A stretch of 64,000 nucleotides of DNA from Pseudothermotoga elfii DSM 9442 = NBRC 107921. GTDB lineage: Bacteria; Thermotogota; Thermotogae; Thermotogales; DSM-5069. Positions within the stretch are counted from its first letter, which is position 1. Each line of letters starts with the position of its first letter. Under the pieces are notes generated by a model, which did no database searches, was not told the origin of the DNA, and was given only the letters and a program-made list of their open reading frames with translations. This document shows positions 52,966-62,015 of the stretch, one piece after another. The stretch is from contig NC_022792.1 of the NCBI RefSeq assembly GCF_000504085.1, positions 2,074,001 to 2,138,000 on the forward strand, in the 5' to 3' direction. A program made the translations under genes and the position numbers.

Positions 52966-54454
52966 CTTTCCTCAAAAAATTCTCGGCGGCTTCTACAATC
53001 TTTTCACTTAATCCCAGCTTTTTTGCAAGAAGAAGTGCCATTTTCTGGTTAGATTTAATATCTTTTTCTATAGAGTAGTCTATCATTCTATGCGGGTCAT
53101 CTGCATCGAAATTCTTAATTTTTCCACACATATAAACTCTGGAAGCAATTTTCACAACCTCCGGATAATGCGAGGTGAAAAGAAAGTAATCATCAGAGTC
53201 ATTCAAGCATTTTACAGCGGCAACCGCAAGAGCTTCTCCCTCAACAGGGTTAGTCGTTGAACCAAATTCATCTATCAACACAAACTTCTTTCCTGGTAGT
53301 GATAGAATGTTGTTAAATGAAACTATCTCCGATGCAAAAGAACTGAGTCCCACTCCATCGCCTCTTGAAACATATCTTACAAAACCAAGAACAGGGCAGC
53401 TGAAAGTATCTGCAGGAATTGGGAAACCCATATGAAAGAGAATCACGAAACACCCTATGGTTCTAAGCACAGTTGTTTTGCCGCCCATGTTTGGTCCATA
53501 CAAAACTGTTATTCCTCTGTTTATCTCTATATCCACCGGATAATACTGATAATCATTCTTCTCACAAAATTCCTTTACCGGTGGATATCTTCCTGATTTT
53601 ACAATTATTTTTTCACTAATTTCTGGCTGGCAACATTTGTACAAAAAGAAAAAGTCGTATCTGCACAAATCAAGATCAATTTGTTCAACAGTCATTTCAC
53701 ATACTTTCAGAACCTCAAAAAATTCTCCAGCAATTTTTTCAAGCTCGCTGAGAAGGTGTTGTTCTTCGCTTGTCATAAACTCTTCTATTTTGTTCAATCT
53801 ATCAGCCAATTTTAGCATCTCTCCGGTTGGCTTAAGTTTCAGATGATATCTCCCTGCAGACCTTCTTACCACCTCTGCAAAATCCTTTTCGATAATATCT
53901 TTTGCCACATTCTCGTCGCAAGTAAATTCATCATCCGGTAATTTTATCGAGAACTCACTCTCGATCTCTTGAATCAATCTGGATTTCGCGTTTTCCAATT
54001 CTTTTGAAATTAAAAGATGATCTTTTCTTAAACTCAGCATCTTTTCAGATCTTAGATTGAACCCTTCTTGATCCCCTGTCAAATCAGACAATTTTACCCA
54101 CAAATCACTCAGATCGGGAAAAAACCATATATCTCTTCCAAGATCTGCAAGCTCTCTACAGTGGTAAACAAATCTCTTTAGTCGAGCAAAATCACCCACG
54201 GTTTTGAAACCATAGTTCATCTGCTGATCTATACTGCCCATGCGCAACAGGTGCTGTTTAATTATCTGAACCTTACGACTATCCATATTAAAAACTTTGA
54301 CCAATCTTTCCCAGTGCTTTTGAAAATCCTCTCCATTTTTAATCAGACATTTCATACCGTCCAAAGATTTTTTCCCATACTCAGTCAAAGGATTCACCTT
54401 AGAAAGCAATTGATCCAGCATTACAAACCTCAACGTATCACGATCAACAAACAA
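52949..54454 (-). CDS. MutS-related ATPase lacking mismatch-binding domain
   Basis: A 501-residue protein with a helical lever-like N-terminal region and a MutS ATPase domain. Walker A is LYGPNMGGKTTVLRTIG, the following LFHMGFPIPADTF and YVSRGDGVGLSSFASEI match the family, and Walker B is FVLIDEFGSTTNPVEG, with FTSHYPEV. It lacks an N-terminal mismatch domain and a C-terminal Smr nuclease, so it is neither MutS1 nor MutS2. TTG at 54454 follows GGGAGGT by seven bases. Its role in repair or another DNA-related process is unknown. Confidence 0.82.
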   Translation of the reverse strand: MFVDRDTLRFVMLDQLLSKVNPLTEYGKKSLDGMKCLIKNGEDFQKHWERLVKVFNMDSRKVQIIKQHLLRMGSIDQQMNYGFKTVGDFARLKRFVYHCRELADLGRDIWFFPDLSDLWVKLSDLTGDQEGFNLRSEKMLSLRKDHLLISKELENAKSRLIQEIESEFSIKLPDDEFTCDENVAKDIIEKDFAEVVRRSAGRYHLKLKPTGEMLKLADRLNKIEEFMTSEEQHLLSELEKIAGEFFEVLKVCEMTVEQIDLDLCRYDFFFLYKCCQPEISEKIIVKSGRYPPVKEFCEKNDYQYYPVDIEINRGITVLYGPNMGGKTTVLRTIGCFVILFHMGFPIPADTFSCPVLGFVRYVSRGDGVGLSSFASEIVSFNNILSLPGKKFVLIDEFGSTTNPVEGEALAVAAVKCLNDSDDYFLFTSHYPEVVKIASRVYMCGKIKNFDADDPHRMIDYSIEKDIKSNQKMALLLAKKLGLSEKIVEAAENFLRKGEDSG

Positions 54455-54478
54455 ATGAACTACCTCCCAGGTAAAAAC

Positions 54479-54517
54479 ATTATACCAGCAGAAAACTGGG
54501 AGACATGCTCCTGGTAT
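54479..54517 (-). promoter_or_regulatory. Extended -10 promoter with overlapping inverted repeat
   Basis: TGGTATAAT (54479-54487) on the minus strand is an extended -10 for the MutS-like gene. It lies within a 7-bp inverted repeat ATACCAG (54482-54488) / CTGGTAT (54511-54517), which also encloses GGAG/CTCC arms (54499-54502, 54508-54511). This could be an operator, or a stem in the hppA-derived transcript. The -35 is weak. Confidence 0.45.
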
Positions 54518-54535
54518 CCAAAAATGCCCAAAAAG

Positions 54536-56584
54536 TCAGGCAATTATGAGCAAAATAAGTGGGGCAAGGACTTCCGCTACAAGTGACATAACTGTTATCA
54601 TTGTGTTTAGTGAAGGACCAGCCGTATCTTTAAACGGATCACCTACGGTGTCTCCGACGACAGCCGCCTTGTGTGCATCTGATCCTTTTCCTCCATGGTG
54701 ACCTTCTTCAATGTACTTCTTTGCATTATCCCATGATCCACCGGAATTTGCCATGAAAAGTGCAAATATGATTCCAGTAACTATGCTTCCGGCCAAAAAT
54801 CCTGCAAGAGCCTCTTTACCAAACACAGCTAAAGTTAGAACTGGTGCAATTATTGAGAGAACACCCGGTAATATCAATTCTTTCAGTGCGCCAGCTGTTG
54901 CTATATCAACACATTTTGCATAATCTGGATTTGCTTTACCTTCCATCAAACCCGGTATTTCTCGAAATTGCCTCCTGATCTCTTCAATCATTCTTTCAGA
55001 ATTTCTCCCTACAGATAAAATCAAAAGAGCAGAAAGTAATGGTGGCATCACAGCACCTATGAAGATGCCCGCGATAACTTTTGGGGAAATCAAATCAAGA
55101 CTTTGAATATCTACCAGATGCGTATAGGCTGCAAAAAGAGCCAGAACAGTCAAAGCCGCTGAACCAATTGCAAAACCTTTTGTTATAGCCTTAGAGGTGT
55201 TTCCTGCTGCATCAAGCATATCTGTTATTGCTACGACATCATCACCCAAACCAGACTGTTCTGCCACTCCTTTTGCATTGTCAGATATGGGGCCATATGC
55301 ATCAGCAGAGATTATCATGCCAACTATTGAAAGCATTCCAAGCGCAGCATTTGCAACACCGTAGAATGGGTCCACAGAAAAAATTTTCGCTATATACCAG
55401 GCAACAATTGTAGCTGCAGAGATGCACAGGACAGGTGGCGCCACACTCACAAGCCCATAAGAAAATCCAGTAAGTATGTTTATAGCAGCTCCAGTGGTGG
55501 AGGCCTCAGCAACCTGCTTTGTTGGTTTTTTTTCAATAGAAGTGAAATAATCAGAGGTTAATCCTATGATTACACCAGCAGCAAGACCAGAAACTGTTGG
55601 AAGAAAAACACCAAGCCATCTTGAACCTTCCAGGCCAGAAAAACGGGTAATTAAGAATAAAAGAACTACAAAAATAAAGCAGGTTGAAAAAGTTCCCATA
55701 TTCAGCGCTCTGCCCGGACTTTTTTTAATACTTCTGGTTACAAAAACAAGTCCTATAATGGATGAAAAGAGGCCCACAGAAGCTATCAAAAGAGGCAGAG
55801 TGGTGAGAATACCTCCTCCAAGCTCTGAACCAATTATCATCGTTGCAATAATGCTGGCAATATACGAATCTGTCAAATCCGCACCCATACCGGCAACATC
55901 TCCTACATTGTCCCCCACATTATCTGCTATTACAGCCGGGTTTCTTGGATCATCTTCGGGTATTCCAAGTTCAATTTTTCCAACAAGATCAGCACTTATG
56001 TCAGCAGTCTTGGTATAAATACCTCCACCAGCTTTCGCAAACAGCGCAAGAGCACTCGCTCCAAAACTGAAACCCAAGATCACACTTGCCGCATCGGAAT
56101 CACTCCAGCCAAACCCCATTTTGAAAATGAAAAACAACACCACAATACCCAGCAGCGACACGCCTACTACAAACAATCCCATAACAGCCCCTCCATAAAA
56201 CGCAATCGGGAAAGCTGCTTTTAAGCCTCTTTGTGCTGCCGCCGCTACTCTTACATTTGTTTCAACTGCGGCTCTCATACCAACATAAGCAGCTATTGTG
56301 GTGCATACAGAACCCAGTACATAAGAGATAGCCATACTCACACCCATGATCGGATTTTTCAAAAAACCACTGACCATTCCTATAATGAAAGCCATTATCA
56401 CAACAAAAACAGCAAGAGTCCTGTTTTGTCTTCTAAGATAAGCGAGAGCCCCCTCTTTAATAGAAAAGGATATCTTTCTCATTTTCTCTGTTCCGGAATC
56501 TTTTTTCATGATATATCCGAAAAGCCCGAGCGCAAGTAAAATGGAACCAATCCCAGCCGCCAAACTTAAAAAAAACCAGCTCAT
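54536..56584 (-). CDS. hppA: Membrane pyrophosphatase, probably K+-independent
   Basis: A 682-residue ion pump of the H+/Na+-pyrophosphatase family, with about 16 membrane helices. Substrate-binding segments are [22 protein letters not shown] and [18 protein letters not shown], with a third near the C terminus ([23 protein letters not shown]). The residue pair deciding K+ dependence lies in [10 protein letters not shown] (461-470): Lys465 and Thr468 match the K+-independent class. Such enzymes normally pump protons using PPi hydrolysis. Its pumped ion is inferred. It is followed by the MutS-like gene after an 81-base gap. Confidence 0.93.
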   Translation of the reverse strand: MSWFFLSLAAGIGSILLALGLFGYIMKKDSGTEKMRKISFSIKEGALAYLRRQNRTLAVFVVIMAFIIGMVSGFLKNPIMGVSMAISYVLGSVCTTIAAYVGMRAAVETNVRVAAAAQRGLKAAFPIAFYGGAVMGLFVVGVSLLGIVVLFFIFKMGFGWSDSDAASVILGFSFGASALALFAKAGGGIYTKTADISADLVGKIELGIPEDDPRNPAVIADNVGDNVGDVAGMGADLTDSYIASIIATMIIGSELGGGILTTLPLLIASVGLFSSIIGLVFVTRSIKKSPGRALNMGTFSTCFIFVVLLFLITRFSGLEGSRWLGVFLPTVSGLAAGVIIGLTSDYFTSIEKKPTKQVAEASTTGAAINILTGFSYGLVSVAPPVLCISAATIVAWYIAKIFSVDPFYGVANAALGMLSIVGMIISADAYGPISDNAKGVAEQSGLGDDVVAITDMLDAAGNTSKAITKGFAIGSAALTVLALFAAYTHLVDIQSLDLISPKVIAGIFIGAVMPPLLSALLILSVGRNSERMIEEIRRQFREIPGLMEGKANPDYAKCVDIATAGALKELILPGVLSIIAPVLTLAVFGKEALAGFLAGSIVTGIIFALFMANSGGSWDNAKKYIEEGHHGGKGSDAHKAAVVGDTVGDPFKDTAGPSLNTMITVMSLVAEVLAPLILLIIA

Positions 56585-56611
56585 TCAACCACCCCCCATT
56601 TTAAATATACA

Positions 56612-57916
56612 TCAAAGTACGAACACATTTTCCCCCTTCAATCCAAAATTTTTTAGAATATTTTTTGTATCAAATACTAATCTACAATTTTCTACAAGCA
56701 TCCTGTAATCAATTTTGTTTTTATGAGCTGTTGTGATAATGGCTATGTCTGCCCATTTGCAGAGGTCCTCCGTCAACTCATGTGTACTTATTTCTACATT
56801 ATTAAAGAGAAATCTTTCCACATATGGATCTACAACTATCGTGCTGGCTTTATTTTTTTCAAGGTGCTCCAGAACTTTAAGAGCAGGTGATTCTCTTACA
56901 TCATCTATGTCTCCTTTGTAAGCTATGCCAAGCAGAAGTACTTTCGCACCATTCATACATTTCCTTTTTTCATTTAAAAGTTGCATAGCCCTCTGAACAA
57001 CATACTGTGGCATATAATCATTTATTTCACCAGCTAATTCAATTAACCTTGTGTGATAATCATATTCTCTTGCTTTGTAGGTCAGGTAAAACGGATCAAT
57101 GGGTATACAGTGCCCACCTACTCCCGGACCAGGATAAAAAGGCATAAAACCAAATGGTTTTGTTGAAGCAGCTTCTATCACTTCCCAGATATTTATTCCC
57201 ATTTTTTCAGCAACAATTGCCATCTCATTTATCAAAGCAATATTTACTATTCTGAAAGTATTTTCCAGAATCTTAGACATCTCAGCCTCTTTCGGCGATG
57301 AGACAACAAAGACGGGTGCCTCGAGCACATTTTCGTACAAAATCCTTGCGATTTCTGTTGATGCAGAACCAACACCCCCGACAACTTTCGGCGTGTTCTT
57401 CGTCTTGTAAATGAGATTACCTGGATCCACTCTCTCCGGGCTAAAGGCAAGATAAAAATCTTCTCCGCATTTCAATCCGGTTTCCTCCAAAATAGGTTTC
57501 AAAACTTCTTCTGTTGTCCCGGGATAAGTAGTCGATTCTAAAACTATTAACATCTCTTTATGTAATCTTTTTGATATCTCTTTTGCAGTGTTAATAACAT
57601 ATGTTAAGTCTGGCTGCTTGAATTTATCAAGTGGTGTTGGAACACATATGGTCGCGATATCGCAATTGTGGAGTTCATCAAAATTGGTGGTTGCGGTTAA
57701 TTTTCCACTCTTTGCAAGAATTTGAAGGTCCTCTGTCACCACATCGCCAATGTAATTCTGACCTTGATTCACCATGTTAACTCTCTTTTGTTGAATATCA
57801 AAACCTATCACTTTGAAACCTGCTTTGGCCTTTTCAACAGCAAGTGGAAGACCTACATATCCGAGGCCTATCACACCAATAACAGCTGTCCTGTTGAGAA
57901 TCTTTTCTTTTAGCAT
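56612..57916 (-). CDS. UDP-N-acetylhexosamine 6-dehydrogenase (WecC/WbpA type)
   Basis: A 434-residue nucleotide-sugar dehydrogenase. Features are the Rossmann motif VIGVIGLGYVGLPLAVEKAK, STTYPGTTEEV, the YLAFSPERVDPGN segment, and the catalytic cysteine in GPGVGGHCIPIDPFYL. The GGHCIPIDP form is typical of UDP-N-acetyl-glucosamine or -mannosamine dehydrogenases rather than UDP-glucose dehydrogenase. It oxidises C6 twice with NAD+ to a uronate. Its start overlaps the DegT aminotransferase gene by 7 bases, suggesting a shared sugar pathway. Confidence 0.88.
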   Translation of the reverse strand: MLKEKILNRTAVIGVIGLGYVGLPLAVEKAKAGFKVIGFDIQQKRVNMVNQGQNYIGDVVTEDLQILAKSGKLTATTNFDELHNCDIATICVPTPLDKFKQPDLTYVINTAKEISKRLHKEMLIVLESTTYPGTTEEVLKPILEETGLKCGEDFYLAFSPERVDPGNLIYKTKNTPKVVGGVGSASTEIARILYENVLEAPVFVVSSPKEAEMSKILENTFRIVNIALINEMAIVAEKMGINIWEVIEAASTKPFGFMPFYPGPGVGGHCIPIDPFYLTYKAREYDYHTRLIELAGEINDYMPQYVVQRAMQLLNEKRKCMNGAKVLLLGIAYKGDIDDVRESPALKVLEHLEKNKASTIVVDPYVERFLFNNVEISTHELTEDLCKWADIAIITTAHKNKIDYRMLVENCRLVFDTKNILKNFGLKGENVFVL

Positions 57917-59064
57917 TTTCTCGCCTCCTTGAAATACTCACCGATGCATTTAACAACATATTCCACTTCAGTGATGCTGATCTCCGGGAAAATTGGCAAT
58001 GCGAGCACTTCTTGACATGCCTGATCTGTATTTTCAAGTATCTTCGAACCAAATCTCGAGAAACATTTTTGCCTGTGCATACCAAGTGGATAATAAACAG
58101 CTGTTTCAACACCCCTGGTTTTCAAATATTCTCTTAATCTATCTCTGTGTCCTGCTTTAACCTTGACAACGTATTGATGAAATATACACGTGAAATCACC
58201 AGTAACACGGGGCGTCTCTAAAAATTCTATGCTCAAAGAATTTATCATCTCGGTATAATTCCTGGCTATCTTAATTCTCTTTTCATGATATTCATCAAGA
58301 TACTTTAATTTTATCCTCAATACAGCAGCTTGAATTTCATCAAGTCTGCTATTTATTCCCTCCATTTCATGAAAATACTTGACCTTTGCCCCATGAACTC
58401 TAAAAACTCGACAAAAATCATTTGTATCATCATTGTTTGTTAAAATCATTCCACCGTCGCCGTATGCACCAAGATTTTTGGTGGGGAAAAAAGAGAGAAT
58501 AGACGCATCCCCAACAGTGCCACTTTTCCTGATCGTGCCATCTGAATATACCCATTTAGAGCCGATTGATTGTGCGCAATCTTCAAGTATTTTTACACCA
58601 TAATTACGTTTAATCTTTTCCAGTCTTTCCAAATCGACAGTTCTTCCAAAAAGATGAACAGGTATAACTGCCTTTATTTTTTCTCGATTTGGATGAGTCG
58701 TCAGGATTTCTTCTACCCTATCAAGGTCAATGTTAAAGCTTTTTCTATCAATATCTGCAAAAACAGGAACAGCTCCATTTCTTGTTATGCAACTCACTGT
58801 TGCAAAAAATGTAAAAGGTGTCGTGATAACGTAATCACCATCACCTATTCCTATTGCTTTCGCTGCAATATATAACGCATCAGAGCCGTTTCCAACACCT
58901 ATAGCATGTTTCACATTAAGATAATCACATACTTCTCTCTCAAACTGTTTCACATTCTCTCCCATGATCAATTTTCCAGATCTAAAAACGCCATCTATCG
59001 CCTGCAAAATTTCACTTTTCAAAGTATCATACTGTCTCGTCATATCAAAAAGTGGCACATGCAT
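57910..59064 (-). CDS. DegT/DnrJ/EryC1 family aminotransferase
   Basis: A 384-residue PLP-dependent sugar aminotransferase. Features are the N-terminal VPLFDMTRQYDTLKSEI, the GVGNGSDALYIAAKAIGIG segment, VIPVHLFGRTVDLE, EDCAQSIGSKW, and the Schiff-base lysine in SFFPTKNLGAYGDGGM. It transfers an amino group to a keto-sugar nucleotide. With the WbpA-like dehydrogenase it may contribute to an amino uronic acid (WbpE-like) in a surface polysaccharide; the other pathway genes are not here. The start is 5 bases after the regulator gene stop. Confidence 0.88.
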   Translation of the reverse strand: MHVPLFDMTRQYDTLKSEILQAIDGVFRSGKLIMGENVKQFEREVCDYLNVKHAIGVGNGSDALYIAAKAIGIGDGDYVITTPFTFFATVSCITRNGAVPVFADIDRKSFNIDLDRVEEILTTHPNREKIKAVIPVHLFGRTVDLERLEKIKRNYGVKILEDCAQSIGSKWVYSDGTIRKSGTVGDASILSFFPTKNLGAYGDGGMILTNNDDTNDFCRVFRVHGAKVKYFHEMEGINSRLDEIQAAVLRIKLKYLDEYHEKRIKIARNYTEMINSLSIEFLETPRVTGDFTCIFHQYVVKVKAGHRDRLREYLKTRGVETAVYYPLGMHRQKCFSRFGSKILENTDQACQEVLALPIFPEISITEVEYVVKCIGEYFKEARKC

Positions 59065-59068
59065 TTTT

Positions 59069-59710
59069 TCACTCCTCTCTTTTCAAAGAAACTCGCCCAT
59101 CTGTTTGAACACTGAAAATGTAGATATTTTTCATCCCATGACTTCTCGCCTTTGCCGATATTTTCCCGGCATGCCTGAAAGATGCTATTAGAACCGCATC
59201 ATATATATCGGCAGCGAGTTTATCCGGGGAAATAATCTTAATTCCATTCAGAACTGTCCCATGCTTTGAATTATCATCATCCACAAAACAAACTATTTGG
59301 ATTCTCTCTGTCTTCAAAATGTCAAGTAATGTTTCACCCACAACACCAGCACCATAAAGAACAATCTTTTGAATCCCATTTTTAAAAAGTTCTTCTGCTA
59401 CGCTCATAAAAACAAGCCTTGAATTCGAATAAAGCTTTGCTACCTCCCTTAGATATGAAACTGCAAGATATTGCAATCTGTATATTCCATTTTGTGTGAT
59501 GAAATAATTCATTTTTCTTCTGTTGGGACCAATTTTGTCTATAAGACCCTTTTTTTCAAAAAGCATCAGATATTTATTGACCATAGATGGTGCTATACCG
59601 GCAATTTTAGCCAGTTCTTGCTGAGTAATGTCGCTTTTCGAAAAAATCTCTTTCAGCAGAACATATTCCCTGAAAAGAATACCGGGTTCAAAAAAAGAAA
59701 ATTTGTCCAT
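59069..59710 (-). CDS. Winged-helix / Rossmann-domain regulator of sugar cluster
   Basis: A 213-residue protein with two domains. Residues 1-90 form a MarR-like winged helix (ITQQELAKIAGIAPSMVNKYLMLFEKKGLIDKIG). Residues about 112-205 form a Rossmann-like domain (IQKIVLYGAGVVGETLLDIL and IVCFVDDDNSKHGTVLNGIKIISPDKL), which resembles the N-terminal domain of CapD/FlaA1 nucleotide-sugar enzymes. The ATG at 59710 is preferred over GTG 59719. The gene precedes the sugar genes, so it may regulate them by sensing a nucleotide sugar or dinucleotide. It could also be an enzyme-linked protein of unknown role. Confidence 0.78.
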   Translation of the reverse strand: MDKFSFFEPGILFREYVLLKEIFSKSDITQQELAKIAGIAPSMVNKYLMLFEKKGLIDKIGPNRRKMNYFITQNGIYRLQYLAVSYLREVAKLYSNSRLVFMSVAEELFKNGIQKIVLYGAGVVGETLLDILKTERIQIVCFVDDDNSKHGTVLNGIKIISPDKLAADIYDAVLIASFRHAGKISAKARSHGMKNIYIFSVQTDGRVSLKREE

Positions 59711-59727
59711 ATCAATCACTCACTGAA

Positions 59728-59749
59728 TGAATTATACTATATATATTCA
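59728..59749 (-). promoter_or_regulatory. TATAAT promoter with inverted repeat before regulator
   Basis: On the minus strand TATAAT (59731-59736) lies within an imperfect repeat flanked by TGAAT and ATTCA (59728-59732, 59745-59749). The -35 is weak. The overlap of repeat and -10 would suit autoregulation by the winged-helix protein, but this is inference. Confidence 0.4.
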
Positions 59750-59767
59750 CAAAATTCCTGAAAATCA

Positions 59768-60991
59768 TCAAATCAGATTCAGGTAAATCCAGTAAACAAC
59801 CACATTGAGGGCAGTTATTATTATTCCTGGCTTAAAAAACTCGCCGAATGTTATATGAATACCATTCTTCTCAGCATTTTGGACAATTATAACGTTGCTC
59901 GCGGCACCAAGAATAGTTAGATTTCCAGCAACCGTACTTCCGGCAGCAAGTGCGCTCAAAATCAGATCATTTGAGTTTTTGAAGAATGTTAAGAAAAGAA
60001 CCACAAACGGGACATTAGATATGAACTGGCTGATGATCACACTAACAGAAAGTATGTGAGGTATGCTGGAAAGATTAATCAGAGAAATATATCTCTGGAA
60101 AAAACCACTGTTCCAGACAGATTTCATAACCACAAACATCGAAACAAAAAACATAATTGTTTCCCAATCGAGAGAGCGAATGATCTTAAATCTTTTCTTG
60201 CTGAACAGAATAACTGGTGTAGCTGCTATGAGAGAAGTATAACTCAGTTCTAAAAATTCCTTTCCGAGAAGAGTTCCAATAATCCTGGCAAATATCATCC
60301 CGATAAGAATTAGCATAGAAATTCTGGAAAGATATGCCAGGTCAACATCTTTAAGTCCATCTGCAGCATGGTCTAAGTCTAAATTTTTGAAAAATTTTCC
60401 ATAAATTAATCTGATAACCAAATAAACAAACAGCATATTCAAAATCGTTGGCAGAAAAAGATATTTTGCGAAAGCAATAAACGGACTTTTCATGGAACTA
60501 CCAAGTGCGATAAGGAGATTTTGAGGATTTCCTATTGGACTCATTACACTACCGGTAGTTATACCAAAAGCAAGTGAAAGTAACAGAATCTTCGGATTAA
60601 TCCCATTTCTTTTGGAAAGATGTATCATAAGAGGCGTTCCAACAACGGCTATCGTATCATTTGTCAAAAGTGCGGAAAGAAAACCGCTTATAAAGATAAC
60701 CATAAAGATCAAACCGTTCACAGTTTTCACTTTACCGAAAATGGTGCAGGACAAATAACCCAGATATCCACTTTCTCTCATTGCTTCCCCGATTATAAAC
60801 ATACCAACAAGGAATACTACGACATCAAAATTGATTGACATAACTGCGTCTACAGGCGAAATTTGGTTTGTGGCAACCAAAAACAATGCTGCTACGGACA
60901 TTATTTGCCATATCTTCAAAGTCACATTTCTAAATTTTCTCATTGCTATGAGTGTAAAAACTGTTATAAGCACAACCAAAGATATATTCAT
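59768..60991 (-). CDS. Ion permease, NhaD/ArsB (SLC13-like) family
   Basis: A 407-residue membrane protein with about eleven helices. The motif VFLVGMFIIGEAMRESG, the two family repeats (SALLTNDTIAVVGTPLMIHLSKRNG; ISNVPFVVLFLTFFKNSN), and SPIGNPQNLLIALG are typical of the ion transporter superfamily (ArsB, NhaD, CitMHS). Specific ion (arsenite, sodium/proton, or a carboxylate) cannot be decided. The ATG pair at 60991 follows GGTGCTGATTTG. The nearest operon is the second Opp transporter, separated by about 85 bases. Confidence 0.82.
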   Translation of the reverse strand: MNISLVVLITVFTLIAMRKFRNVTLKIWQIMSVAALFLVATNQISPVDAVMSINFDVVVFLVGMFIIGEAMRESGYLGYLSCTIFGKVKTVNGLIFMVIFISGFLSALLTNDTIAVVGTPLMIHLSKRNGINPKILLLSLAFGITTGSVMSPIGNPQNLLIALGSSMKSPFIAFAKYLFLPTILNMLFVYLVIRLIYGKFFKNLDLDHAADGLKDVDLAYLSRISMLILIGMIFARIIGTLLGKEFLELSYTSLIAATPVILFSKKRFKIIRSLDWETIMFFVSMFVVMKSVWNSGFFQRYISLINLSSIPHILSVSVIISQFISNVPFVVLFLTFFKNSNDLILSALAAGSTVAGNLTILGAASNVIIVQNAEKNGIHITFGEFFKPGIIITALNVVVYWIYLNLI

Positions 60992-61066
60992 CAAATCAGC
61001 ACCAAATGAATTCTATATTTTGATCTTTTTTGAAAGATTAATATTCAATGTGCAAAAATTAATTTG

Positions 61067-61082
61067 ATGTGAAAAATCACAT
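61067..61082 (-). terminator. Short hairpin at the end of the Opp operon
   Basis: ATGTGA (61067-61072) and TCACAT (61077-61082) form a 6-bp stem with a 4-base loop, including the stop codon of the OppF-like gene. A T-rich stretch (TTAATTTTT) follows on the minus strand about 10 bases later. Weak intrinsic terminator candidate. Confidence 0.4.
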
Positions 61083-62015
61083 GTACAAAACGCAACTTAC
61101 TTTCCTTTCATCAATTTGAACGGTCCCCGTGAAAGTCGAGCATTCTTTTCTGGCATACGGACACCTCATTCTAAAAGAGCATCCTTCAGGGGGGGATATC
61201 AAATCCGGGGGTTCGCCCGTCTCTCCCAGCTTTAAACCTGATCTATCTGGATCTGGTGCTGCTGATCTCAGCAATTTTGTATATGGATGAAGAGGATTGT
61301 CAACAATCTGCTGGGCATTTCCTTCTTCAACAATCTGGCCAGCATACATAACGGCTATCCGATCCGAAATATACTTCGCCGATGCCAAATCATGTGTGAC
61401 GTGGATCATCGAGATCTCATAATCATCGCGCAATCTCAACAATAAATTGAGAATTGATGCCTTTATTGATACATCAAGCATCGAAGTCGGTTCATCGGCA
61501 AGAATTATTTTTGGCTTTGTTATAATTGACCTTGCAATTACAACTCTCTGTCTCTGGCCACCAGATAATTCGTGCGGGTATTTATCAAGAGAATCAAGTG
61601 GTAATTCAACTTCTCTGAGTACTTCTCCCAAACGCTCTTCAACACCTGATATTTTAAATATCTCAAGTGGCCTTTTAAGAAATTGCCTTATTTTTTTAAC
61701 AGGATTCAATGCTGAAAAAGGGTCTTGGAAAATCATCTGGACATTTTTTCTATATTCAAGTTCTTCAGATCTTGACATTTTTCTGCAGAGCTCTCTGCCA
61801 AGTACAAACAACCTACCAGAATCATGTGTATAAATCCTTGCAACAATTCTCAAAAAAGTGGTCTTGCCAGAACCGCTTTCACCAACAATTGATAATATTT
61901 CTCCCTGCTCTAATTTAAGATTTACCCGCCTCAGTGCGTGAACTTTATGAATCTTAAATCCTTTTCTAACGGTAAAGTTTTTGACAATCTCATTAGCTGT
62001 CAGTACAGATGACAA
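61077..62015 (-). CDS. Opp/Dpp-type ABC transporter ATPase (OppF-like)
   Basis: A 312-residue ATPase: Walker A SIVGESGSGKTTFLR, Q loop QMIFQDPFSALNPVK, signature ELSGGQRQRVVIARSI, Walker B IILADEPTSMLDVS, and the C-terminal cysteine motif CSFRMRCPYARKEC. No insertion like that of the first system. TTG at 62015 follows AGGTGGGTTTC; the GTG at 62024 lies inside the ribosome site. It is the last gene of the second Opp cluster. Confidence 0.9.
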   Translation of the reverse strand: MSSVLTANEIVKNFTVRKGFKIHKVHALRRVNLKLEQGEILSIVGESGSGKTTFLRIVARIYTHDSGRLFVLGRELCRKMSRSEELEYRKNVQMIFQDPFSALNPVKKIRQFLKRPLEIFKISGVEERLGEVLREVELPLDSLDKYPHELSGGQRQRVVIARSIITKPKIILADEPTSMLDVSIKASILNLLLRLRDDYEISMIHVTHDLASAKYISDRIAVMYAGQIVEEGNAQQIVDNPLHPYTKLLRSAAPDPDRSGLKLGETGEPPDLISPPEGCSFRMRCPYARKECSTFTGTVQIDERKVSCVLYM

